The notes under the pieces: model-generated
Seen by the model: only the letters and a program-made list of their open reading frames with translations
Told to the model about the DNA's origin: nothing
Database searches by the model: none
Translations under genes and position numbers: made by a program
NCBI GenBank assembly: GCA_002394965.1
Contig: DGVL01000177.1
Location: 1-25,522, forward strand
DNA: 25,522 nt
From: Lachnospira sp. UBA4285
GTDB taxonomy: Bacteria; Bacillota; Clostridia; Lachnospirales; Lachnospiraceae
Direction: 5' to 3'
Part shown: positions 7,520 through 13,983 of the stretch, in pieces
Position numbering within the stretch: the stretch's first letter is position 1
Layout: each line of letters opens with the position of its first letter

Positions 7520-8893
7520 TTACTTGCCATAGAGGCCTTCCTGCAAAGTCTTCATGCAGTCTTCCGTGCTGATTTCTCCTGTCAGAGCCTGTGCGACAGT
7601 GTTCGGCCAAGTTGTGCTGATCCACTCCGTTGTTGTATCAAGGATCGGAAGAATACCGGCGTAGCTCTCGCCTTCAAGAGAAGCCTTCATGAAGCGGTTA
7701 TTCTGGAAGAAGTCTCCCTGTGAAACCGTCTTGGATACCGGAACATTCCCGGTGCCTTCGCACCACATCTTCTGCCCCTCGCCAGTCGCGAGATAGGAAA
7801 CCCACTCAAACGCCGCTTCCGGATGTTTGCAGGACTTGAAGATTACCGTTTCTGTATCGCCCATCGACGTCCACTGGCCCTTTCCGGCCGGGAACGCAAA
7901 TGCCGATACATCATCACCAAACGTAGCTTCCATGTCCTTAGAAGATCCTGTGTGGTGAATTGTCATGGCAGTAAGGCCAGACTTGAAATTAGCAATGATT
8001 TCATTAAATCCATCCGATGTAGCGGTTGGCGGAACATACCCATTTTTATACAGATCGATGAAGTCCTGCATTCCCTGAACCGAACCGGCCGATGTCAGAT
8101 CGTCAAAAGATCCGCCCTCACCGTAGATGAAGGAGCCCCAGGGTTCCTGGCCGCCCTTTGCGCCGCGCATGCCAAATCCGTAAACATCGGTCTTCCCGTC
8201 GCCATCTGTGTCCATCGTGCACTTCTTGATATCGTCAAGGAATTCCTGATATGTAGTCGGTGTGTGATCAATCCCCGCCTTTTCAAATATTGAAGGTCTG
8301 TAGTACACGTACAGGACCTGAATATTCCACGGCATCACATAGATCTTGGAATTGTCACCGCCCGCCTGCTTCATGACATTATAAATGTTATCTTCGATAT
8401 CACCCTTCTTATCCCACTTGTCAATATACGGAGTCAGATCCAGAAGGAGATCGTTGTTTACATACAGCGGCGTAGAGGTGAGTTTCCATGTCGATACATC
8501 AACATCACTGCCACCCATCTTTGCATTAAAGAGGTTCTCCGAATATGCACCGCCATCCCACGGCTGCTCTTCGCCAACGACAGTGATATTCTTGCCATTC
8601 GTTTCATTGAACTTTTTGATGATGTCCTGCATCAGCTGCGAATAATCGGTATTATCAGCCCAGTACTGGAACTTGATTGTAACCGGTTCCGCCGATCCGG
8701 ATGCCGCCTTCGTTGTTGCAGCGCCCGCTGCAGCTTTCGTCGTTGCCGCGGCTGTCGAAGCGCCTTTCGTTGTTGCTCCTCCTGCTGTCGTCGTGCCGGA
8801 CGCTGCGCCTCCGCAGCCCGCAAGCAGCCCTGCAGCCATCGTAGAAGCCGCAAGAATCGATGCAGCTTTTCGTGTAACAGGATGTTTCTTCAT
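7520..8893 (-). CDS. Extracellular sugar-binding lipoprotein of an ABC importer
   Basis: The 457-residue protein begins with a lipoprotein signal peptide whose lipobox LLAGC places the acylated cysteine at residue 27. A low-complexity Ala/Thr/Lys/Gly linker follows (about 28-72), then a family 1 solute-binding fold starting at VTIKFQYWADNTDYSQ. It captures the sugar outside the membrane and delivers it to the two permeases. The ATG at 8893 is chosen because AAGGAGGG lies just upstream and the signal peptide then begins MKKHPVTRK; the frame is open 14 codons further. Its start overlaps the regulator stop (ATGA). The substrate cannot be told from sequence. Confidence 0.95.
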   Translation of the reverse strand: MKKHPVTRKAASILAASTMAAGLLAGCGGAASGTTTAGGATTKGASTAAATTKAAAGAATTKAASGSAEPVTIKFQYWADNTDYSQLMQDIIKKFNETNGKNITVVGEEQPWDGGAYSENLFNAKMGGSDVDVSTWKLTSTPLYVNNDLLLDLTPYIDKWDKKGDIEDNIYNVMKQAGGDNSKIYVMPWNIQVLYVYYRPSIFEKAGIDHTPTTYQEFLDDIKKCTMDTDGDGKTDVYGFGMRGAKGGQEPWGSFIYGEGGSFDDLTSAGSVQGMQDFIDLYKNGYVPPTATSDGFNEIIANFKSGLTAMTIHHTGSSKDMEATFGDDVSAFAFPAGKGQWTSMGDTETVIFKSCKHPEAAFEWVSYLATGEGQKMWCEGTGNVPVSKTVSQGDFFQNNRFMKASLEGESYAGILPILDTTTEWISTTWPNTVAQALTGEISTEDCMKTLQEGLYGK

Positions 8894-9594
8894 AAATTTC
8901 CCTCCTTGATATCTATATCCTGTTTGGTTTCCCAAATATGACGTTCTGTTAAAAACTTCGCCTTCATGTAATCGTTTGCAGCAATAGCCTCATATATTTC
9001 TCTATGCCGCTTCTTGGCTCTCTGGAAACTTTCAAGATCTTCTGCTGTCTTACTATGACCTCGCCGTATTGATTCGACAATGATCGGCAGAACTCTGATC
9101 AGCACATCGTTATGGGTACATCTCGCAACACAAGTGTGAAACTTAACATCCATCTCCTCGGTTTGTTCCGTGTTGACCGCCATTTTTTCCATTTCTTCGA
9201 CAGTATTGCGAAGTTCTTCCAAGTCCTGTGCAGACGCCCGATGCGTCGCCAGTTCAGCGATTCCAGGCTCGATCAGAACACGGGTCTCAAGAAGATTGTT
9301 GAGAAGATTCTTCTGATTTGTAAAATGCAGTCCAAGGGGATCTTCTCCGATCCCGGTCTCATGGCTTACGTACGTTCCGCTCCCGCGTCTTTGTGTGATT
9401 ACATTCTCTGCTTTTAAAACCTTTAGCGCTTCCCGAAGAGTGGATCTTGAAACGCCAAAGCGCTGCATCATTTCCTTTTCTGTCGGAAGCTTGTCGCCCG
9501 GTTCCATATGTCCTTTCACGATCATCTCTTTAATCTTCTGAGAAGTCGTCATATGCAGGCTGTCTTCCGTATTCGGCAGTAAAAGAGATGCCAT
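8890..9594 (-). CDS. GntR-family regulator, FadR subfamily (FCD domain)
   Basis: The 234-residue protein has an N-terminal winged helix (about residues 12-75), with GDKLPTEKEMMQRFGVSRSTLREALKVL read in two parts as the recognition region and RRGSGTYV as the wing. An all-helical FCD ligand-binding domain follows, with RVLIEPGIAELA and MDVKFHTCVARCTHN, whose Asp/His residues usually bind a metal and a small organic acid or sugar derivative. The ATG at 9594 has GGGAGG upstream; the longer open frame reaches into the promoter and is unlikely. It is first in the operon and most likely represses it until the sugar or an intermediate binds. Confidence 0.93.
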   Translation of the reverse strand: MASLLLPNTEDSLHMTTSQKIKEMIVKGHMEPGDKLPTEKEMMQRFGVSRSTLREALKVLKAENVITQRRGSGTYVSHETGIGEDPLGLHFTNQKNLLNNLLETRVLIEPGIAELATHRASAQDLEELRNTVEEMEKMAVNTEQTEEMDVKFHTCVARCTHNDVLIRVLPIIVESIRRGHSKTAEDLESFQRAKKRHREIYEAIAANDYMKAKFLTERHIWETKQDIDIKEGNL

Positions 9595-9645
9595 GTGCGC
9601 CTCCCTGCTATAGCCCTCGCAACACGTGTCAAATTTGTTAGCTTT

Positions 9646-9674
9646 ATAATAGTACTTTGTCTGACTAATGTAAA
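9646..9674 (-). promoter_or_regulatory. Promoter of the GntR-ABC-transketolase operon
   Basis: On the minus strand TTTACA (9669-9674) and TATTAT (9646-9651) are separated by exactly 17 bp. This is the best sigma-A-type promoter upstream of the regulator start. Confidence 0.7.
9657..9667 (-). promoter_or_regulatory. Candidate FadR-subfamily operator in the promoter spacer
   Basis: TAGTCAGACAA fits the FadR-subfamily consensus TNGTNNNACNA at every fixed position and lies between the -35 and -10 boxes. Bound regulator would block RNA polymerase directly. A separate 8-bp palindrome ACACGTGT lies downstream at 9622-9629. Confidence 0.65.
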
Positions 9675-9835
9675 TAGGAAATTTGTGCATATTATCATTT
9701 TTCAAGTATGTTTATGCATGATTTTTATATCTAATTTGTAATTAATTAAGTAAATAGCCATATGCGCAGCGCTTGGATTTAATGATTTGTATGATTATTT
9801 TGAAATATTTGTATGTAAACTATAGAAATTATCAA

Positions 9836-9865
9836 ATAAAAAACTGGCCGTTCCAGAGCCAGTTT
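9836..9865 (-). terminator. Terminator of the toxin-antitoxin operon
   Basis: An 8-bp stem AAACTGGC/GCCAGTTT (9841-9848 with 9858-9865) is followed on the minus strand by an almost pure T tract, 85 bp after the toxin stop. Confidence 0.75.
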
Positions 9866-9949
9866 ATAAAAATATGCGGTTGAAAACAGAGCCGGGATTC
9901 CGCTTATGTAAATTCTCGAATCCCTCATATTGATTTCAATCAGATACGA

Positions 9950-10264
9950 TCACCGGACAAGCCAGCTATACTCTTTACGGCAATCGAGGATATAATCCAC
10001 ATAAACCGTATCATCACGGACTTGATAAAGAATAAGGTACCACTTTGCAACGAACATCTTATGATATTTATCAGCCGGTATATACGCCTCTTCAAAAAAC
10101 GGGAAGCGCTGTGGCATGCGTTCTAAAGAACGCATCGCGTTCACAATCTCTTTCTTCTTGGCTCTGGCAGCCTCTTTATTAACCTGTGCCATAAAACGGA
10201 TATGTGTTCCGAGCATCCGCTTTGCTCTGTCGGAAACAATGACAGTATATTTTTTATCCGACAT
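9950..10264 (-). CDS. RelE/ParE-type toxin of a type II toxin-antitoxin system
   Basis: The 104-residue basic protein has the size and layout of the RelE/ParE fold: VIVSDRAKRML at the start, a long helix region rich in Lys/Ala, then the strands KMFVAKWYLILYQVRDDTVYVDYILD. RelE-like members cleave ribosome-bound mRNA and ParE-like members poison gyrase; the sequence does not decide between them. The gene starts 3 bp after the antitoxin stop, the usual antitoxin-first order. Confidence 0.85.
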   Translation of the reverse strand: MSDKKYTVIVSDRAKRMLGTHIRFMAQVNKEAARAKKKEIVNAMRSLERMPQRFPFFEEAYIPADKYHKMFVAKWYLILYQVRDDTVYVDYILDCRKEYSWLVR

Positions 10265-10267
10265 TGG

Positions 10268-10534
10268 CTATGCCTCTGTGATCGCATCGTCAAGATACGT
10301 GTCAAGCTCATCAAGTGTGCATCCGTTTCTTCCTGCCAGTCTGTCTTCTTCAACAGCAAGCAGTTCTTCTCTCAGCTTCAGCATTTTTTCCCGACGATTG
10401 TAGGTTTCAATATCCATAACAACCAAATCACCCTCGCCGTTCTTTGTAAGGAATACCGGCTCTGCCGTTTTGCGGCACATATCTGCAATCTCATTGTAGT
10501 TCTGGCGGATTGCCGCTGATGGACGAATATTCAA
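10268..10534 (-). CDS. Phd/YefM-type antitoxin
   Basis: The 88-residue acidic protein matches the prevent-host-death/YefM group: MNIRPSAAIRQNYNEIADM as the N-terminal DNA-binding dimer start, PVFLTKNGEGDLVVMDIETYNR as the central fold, and an acidic helical tail that would neutralise the toxin. The start codon is TTG, supported by AAGGAGG seven bases upstream. Antitoxins of this family repress their own promoter, and a palindrome overlapping the -10 box is present. Confidence 0.88.
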   Translation of the reverse strand: MNIRPSAAIRQNYNEIADMCRKTAEPVFLTKNGEGDLVVMDIETYNRREKMLKLREELLAVEEDRLAGRNGCTLDELDTYLDDAITEA

Positions 10535-10576
10535 ACTTGCACCTCCTTGAAATCATTGTTGTAGTAAAATTCTAAC

Positions 10577-10608
10577 CATATTATGCTCATATGTTACAAT
10601 AATGTCAA
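10577..10608 (-). promoter_or_regulatory. Promoter and likely operator of the toxin-antitoxin operon
   Basis: On the minus strand a perfect TTGACA (10603-10608) and CATAAT (10580-10585) have a 17-bp spacing. An inverted repeat CATAT-N7-ATATG (10577-10593) overlaps the -10 box, in a good place for autorepression by the antitoxin. Confidence 0.8.
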
Positions 10609-10664
10609 CAGGAATGCCATATCGAATTGGCTCATATACGTACTCACTCGCTCTGCCGGAAGCC

Positions 10665-10694
10665 TTGCAAGCAATTGTACAGTGACCGTATTAA
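10665..10694 (+). promoter_or_regulatory. Possible promoter of the M20 amidohydrolase operon
   Basis: TTGCAA (10665-10670) and TATTAA (10689-10694) are 18 bp apart. The match is only moderate and it would give a leader of about 190 nt. Confidence 0.3.
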
Positions 10695-10756
10695 AAGCTT
10701 TGGGTAATCTGGTTGGCATTTAATTTCATCGTATTAAACTGTTACCATATTAAATT

Positions 10757-10852
10757 CACGCAAAGAGGCGTGATTATAGCACTGCAAAATGTCCGTGAAT
10801 GAGGGCACGGGCTTTGAAGCCGGATCAGCAGCTGGGGAAACTGCCTTTTTTT
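10757..10852 (+). promoter_or_regulatory. Structured leader of the amidohydrolase operon with a weak terminator-like end
   Basis: Several short hairpins follow each other: CACGC/GCGTG (10757-10772), CCGTG/CACGG (10793-10810), GGCTTTGAAGCC (10810-10821) and a weak GCAG/CTGC stem (10828-10844) followed by TTTTTTT. It ends about 40 bp before the start codon. I recognise no known riboswitch. It may be an attenuator or chance. Confidence 0.3.
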
Positions 10853-10892
10853 GCTGTCCACGGCTTGAAGAAAAGTGCAGGAGGAGGAAGTC

Positions 10893-12341
10893 ATGGAGCA
10901 AAAGGATGATCTGGATCTGATCCTGGATCATGCGAAGCAGCGGGCTGAAGCTATCTGCGAAATGAATCAGCAGATCTGGTCTTTTGCCGAGCCGGGCTAC
11001 CGGGAATTCAAGAGCAGCAAAGCTCTGGAAGATGCCCTGGAGAAGGAAGGCTTTACGCTGGAGCGGGGCATCAGCGGCATGCAGACGGCATTTCGCGCAA
11101 CGTATGGCAGCGGAAGGCCTGTCATCGGCATCACCGGTGAGTATGATGCGCTCCCGGGACTGAGTCAGAAAAAAGGAGCCGCCGTAAAAGAGCCGGCAGA
11201 CGGAAATGCTTTCGGGCACGGCTGCGGTCACTGTGCTCTTGGTGCGGGTGCGTTTGGTGCTGCGCTGCTGGTCAGAGACTGGCTTGCGGAATCCGGTACA
11301 TCCGGGACAATCATTTTATTTGGAACTCCGGCGGAAGAGACCGGATACGGGAAAGTTTTTCTTGCGAGACAGCATGTGTTTGACAAACTGGACATGCTGT
11401 TCACCTGGCACCCTGCCGACCGCAACTCAGCGATGGCAGGACGCTTGGTCGGCAATCTCTGTGCCCGGTTTGATTTTGAAGGGATCAGCTCTCACGCCGC
11501 GCTGTCCCCAGAACTGGGGCGCAGTGCTCTTGACGCCTGTGAACTGATGAACAGCGGCGTCAACTATCTCCGGGAGCACATCATCTCTCAGGCGAGAGTC
11601 CACTACGCATATCTTGACGCCGGCGGAAAAGCGCCGAATGTAGTGCAGTCGCACGCCTCCCTTCTGTATTTTGTCAGGGCGCCGAAGACCGCCCAGTGTC
11701 GGGAGATTTTAAACCGTGTTAATGACTGTGCAAAAGGAGCGGCCTTGATGACCGGCACCAGAGTGCACATGAAAATTGTAGGCGGTCTGTCAGATCTTAT
11801 TCCAAACGAAACTGCACAGCAGATTCTCTCCGATGCGTTTCTGAAAACCGGGGCGGCAGACTACGATGAGGAAGACTATGCGGTTGCCCGGGAATTCCTC
11901 GCTATTCTGCCGGAGGAAAAGCGAAAGGAGATTGTAAAGCAGGGAGCTGCCGCCAATCATGTGTCCGCGGAAAGATTTGAAAAAGAACCGCTTCTCAAAG
12001 CTATAACGCCTTTTGACAGGCGGGCAATGAATGTCTCCGTTCCGGTTTCCACCGATGTCGGTGACGTCAGCTATATTGTCCCGCAGGCGCAGCTGACCGC
12101 TGCCACATGCATACCGGGTACTGCCATGCACACCTGGCAGCATACGGCGATGGTCGGAACCGGGATCGGAGGCAAGGCCGCCGTTGCGGCCGCAAGGGCC
12201 ATCGCATACGCGTGCACAGTCGTTTATCGGAATCCCGCTGTGTGCGACAAGGCAAAGCAGGAGCTTCTGGCCGAGACCGGAGGCATCTATCAGTGCCCGA
12301 TTCCGGACGATGTTACACCGGATGATGTAGTGACTGACTGA
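10893..12341 (+). CDS. M20-family amidohydrolase, AbgB-like (aminobenzoyl-glutamate hydrolase B type)
   Basis: The 482-residue cytosolic enzyme has the length and motifs of AbgB, a metal-dependent M20 hydrolase that cleaves amide bonds, in E. coli that of p-aminobenzoyl-glutamate. Likely metal ligands and catalytic residues are His109 and His113 (HGCGH), Glu148-Glu149 (PAEETG) and the late His413 (GTAMHTWQH); GEYDALPG around residue 85 is another signature. The insert dimerisation domain starts after SSHAALSPELG. The ATG at 10893 has AGGAGGAGG upstream; an earlier GTG within that site is unlikely. It is followed by two membrane-protein genes instead of an AbgT transporter, suggesting they import its substrate. 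The true substrate is unknown. Confidence 0.9.
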   Translation: MEQKDDLDLILDHAKQRAEAICEMNQQIWSFAEPGYREFKSSKALEDALEKEGFTLERGISGMQTAFRATYGSGRPVIGITGEYDALPGLSQKKGAAVKEPADGNAFGHGCGHCALGAGAFGAALLVRDWLAESGTSGTIILFGTPAEETGYGKVFLARQHVFDKLDMLFTWHPADRNSAMAGRLVGNLCARFDFEGISSHAALSPELGRSALDACELMNSGVNYLREHIISQARVHYAYLDAGGKAPNVVQSHASLLYFVRAPKTAQCREILNRVNDCAKGAALMTGTRVHMKIVGGLSDLIPNETAQQILSDAFLKTGAADYDEEDYAVAREFLAILPEEKRKEIVKQGAAANHVSAERFEKEPLLKAITPFDRRAMNVSVPVSTDVGDVSYIVPQAQLTAATCIPGTAMHTWQHTAMVGTGIGGKAAVAAARAIAYACTVVYRNPAVCDKAKQELLAETGGIYQCPIPDDVTPDDVVTD

Positions 12342-12363
12342 ACAATCCCAGGAGAATAATCAC

Positions 12364-13080
12364 ATGACATATTTTGGCATTTTCAACAGCCTGCTGCTTT
12401 TTATTATGGTTATAGCAGCCATCGTTTTTATCTTTCTGTATTCGCTTATCACCTATATCACTGCCTACCGCCACGCGCTGGAGCTGGGGTACAAAAAAGA
12501 AAAACTGCAGGAAATCACGAAGAGCGCTCTCGTTTTCACCGTTGTACCGTCCATTGCCATCGTCATCGGTCTGATCACGCTCTCCGCCGTGATCGGGATC
12601 CCGTGGTCCTGGTTCCGTCTCTCGGTTGTAGGGTCGGTGACCTATGAATTAATGGCAGCTGACATGACCGCGACTGGCGCCGGTTATGAGTCGATTGCCG
12701 CGCTCGCCCAGACAGGCGATCCGAAGCTGGTGGCAACAATTATGTTTGTCATGAGTTTCTGCATCGTCTGCGGAATTCTGGCGACTCTGTTCTTCAACAA
12801 AGGCTTCAACGGAGCCATCTCAAAGATGAACAATGCCGGCCCTGTCGGCGCACTGATTGTGTCTTCTCTGCTGCTTGCGCTCACGGTGAACATTCCGCTG
12901 CAGGTCGCAAAAGGTCCCGTGTACATTGCAACCATGATCACCTCTGCTCTCATCTCGCTTCTCTGCCGCGTACTGGCAAAGAAGACAGGTCAGAAGTGGC
13001 TGAGCAGTTTCGAGATGGCCCTGTGTCTGATTCTAGGCATGGCGTCCTCTCTCGTGTGGGTACAGGTGTTCGGCGCATAA
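12364..13080 (+). CDS. DUF5058-like polytopic membrane protein
   Basis: The 238-residue protein has about six transmembrane helices (near 8-32, 52-78, 118-140, 158-178, 182-202 and 213-236). The conserved stretch PWSWFRLSVVGSVTYELMAAD after the second helix is what I associate with DUF5058; this is recalled from the family, not searched. No transporter of known function is recognisable. It starts 22 bp after the amidohydrolase with AGGAG upstream and is followed 34 bp later by a second membrane protein of nearly the same size, suggesting a two-subunit carrier. Confidence 0.8.
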   Translation: MTYFGIFNSLLLFIMVIAAIVFIFLYSLITYITAYRHALELGYKKEKLQEITKSALVFTVVPSIAIVIGLITLSAVIGIPWSWFRLSVVGSVTYELMAADMTATGAGYESIAALAQTGDPKLVATIMFVMSFCIVCGILATLFFNKGFNGAISKMNNAGPVGALIVSSLLLALTVNIPLQVAKGPVYIATMITSALISLLCRVLAKKTGQKWLSSFEMALCLILGMASSLVWVQVFGA

Positions 13081-13114
13081 ACGCCTGGATCAATGACAAA
13101 TGAGGGAAAACACT

Positions 13115-13846
13115 ATGAAAAATACATATAAAGACAAAATTCACCGCATTGGCCGGATCGGGATCGTAATCGGCCTTCTGTTCATGTTTGGAATGCCTGC
13201 TGTCATCGGTCTGGTCTACGACCAGATGCCGACAATAGGCGACATCATGCGAATCGGAGGTGGACTGTTTGCCGTCTTTGCGCCGATAGCCATCGTGGAG
13301 TTTTTAAGTTACACTCCGATCCTGGGATCCGCAGGCTACATTGCCTTCCTGACTGGTAATGTTCTGAATCTCAAGCTTCCCTGCGCCATCAGCGCCATGG
13401 AGCAGGCTGATGCTCAGCAGGGCACGGAAGAAGGTGACACCATCAGCGCAATGTCGGTCGCTGCCTCCTCCATGATGACAACCGTCATTATCGCGCTGGG
13501 TGTCATCCTGCTGGTGCCGCTGCAGCCGATTCTGACCCTTCCGGCCGTCAAAACAGCAACGAACTACATGCTGCCTGCCATGTTCGGTGCCCTGTTCCTC
13601 GGCATGTTTGTCGGCGGCGGCAGAGCCGGCCGTTACAAAGTAAAAGGCAAGAACTGGATCATCGTCCCGGCGATCGTGGTCATCTCCGTGATTCACTTCT
13701 CCGGTGCATTCGATTTCTCCCGCAGCACAGGCCTCGCGATCTTTCTGGGCATCCTGATCATCTGTATCACAGCTCCCGTTTTCCTGAAGCTCGGCATCAT
13801 TAAGATGACGCCGGCTGATGAAGGGACAAAAGCGGAGAAATCCTGA
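13115..13846 (+). CDS. Polytopic membrane protein, partner of the DUF5058-like protein
   Basis: The 243-residue protein has about seven hydrophobic segments, including IGIVIGLLFMFGMPAVIGLVY near the N terminus, FAPIAIVEFLSYTPILGSAG, and a long pair from about residue 115 to 170. I do not recognise a family. GNVLNLKLPCAISAMEQADA, with an embedded Pro and a following acidic loop, lies between helices and could be functional. The ATG at 13115 has GAGGG eight bases upstream; an ATG five codons earlier has no site. It closes the operon before a terminator. With its neighbour it probably forms the import system for the M20 enzyme, by analogy with other peptidase loci with paired small membrane proteins. 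Confidence 0.8.
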   Translation: MKNTYKDKIHRIGRIGIVIGLLFMFGMPAVIGLVYDQMPTIGDIMRIGGGLFAVFAPIAIVEFLSYTPILGSAGYIAFLTGNVLNLKLPCAISAMEQADAQQGTEEGDTISAMSVAASSMMTTVIIALGVILLVPLQPILTLPAVKTATNYMLPAMFGALFLGMFVGGGRAGRYKVKGKNWIIVPAIVVISVIHFSGAFDFSRSTGLAIFLGILIICITAPVFLKLGIIKMTPADEGTKAEKS

Positions 13847-13871
13847 TCCTGTTTCTCGAATATGCAGCACG

Positions 13872-13905
13872 AAGCCGCCTCCGGTCCTCCAAGAGGCGGC
13901 TTTTT
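13872..13905 (+). terminator. Terminator of the amidohydrolase-membrane protein operon
   Basis: A perfect 10-bp stem (AAGCCGCCTC with GAGGCGGCTT) and an 11-nt loop run into TTTTT, 25 bp after the last stop codon. Confidence 0.93.
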
Positions 13906-13918
13906 ATAGTGGACTGCG

Positions 13919-13948
13919 CCCCGCCTGTGCTGATGCGTTGAGGCGGGG
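13919..13948. other. Hairpin between convergent genes
   Basis: CCCCGCCT pairs perfectly with AGGCGGGG around a 14-nt loop, 35 bp beyond the GH2 stop codon. It lacks a T tract on the minus strand, so it may be a weak terminator or 3' end stabiliser for the GH2 mRNA. Confidence 0.45.
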
Positions 13949-13983
13949 AATCTCCTGCCCACGGCTTGTTAATAAGTCAAATA

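Larger units (their letters stand above)
9595..9949. other. AT-rich intergenic region between the sugar operon and the toxin-antitoxin pair
   Basis: This 355-bp gap has no convincing gene. It carries the sugar operon promoter and operator on the left and the toxin-antitoxin terminator near 9840-9865. The stretch at about 9700-9835 is very AT-rich without recognisable structure. Confidence 0.7.
10535..10892. other. Intergenic region with divergent control signals
   Basis: This 358-bp gap holds the toxin-antitoxin promoter and the plus-strand leader of the amidohydrolase operon. Three near copies of an NNTATTAAA motif lie at about 10688-10755. No protein gene was seen. Confidence 0.65.

Noticed and set aside
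10734..11231. 165-codon minus-strand frame
   Set aside because: Antisense to the start of the amidohydrolase gene and its leader, with no motif.
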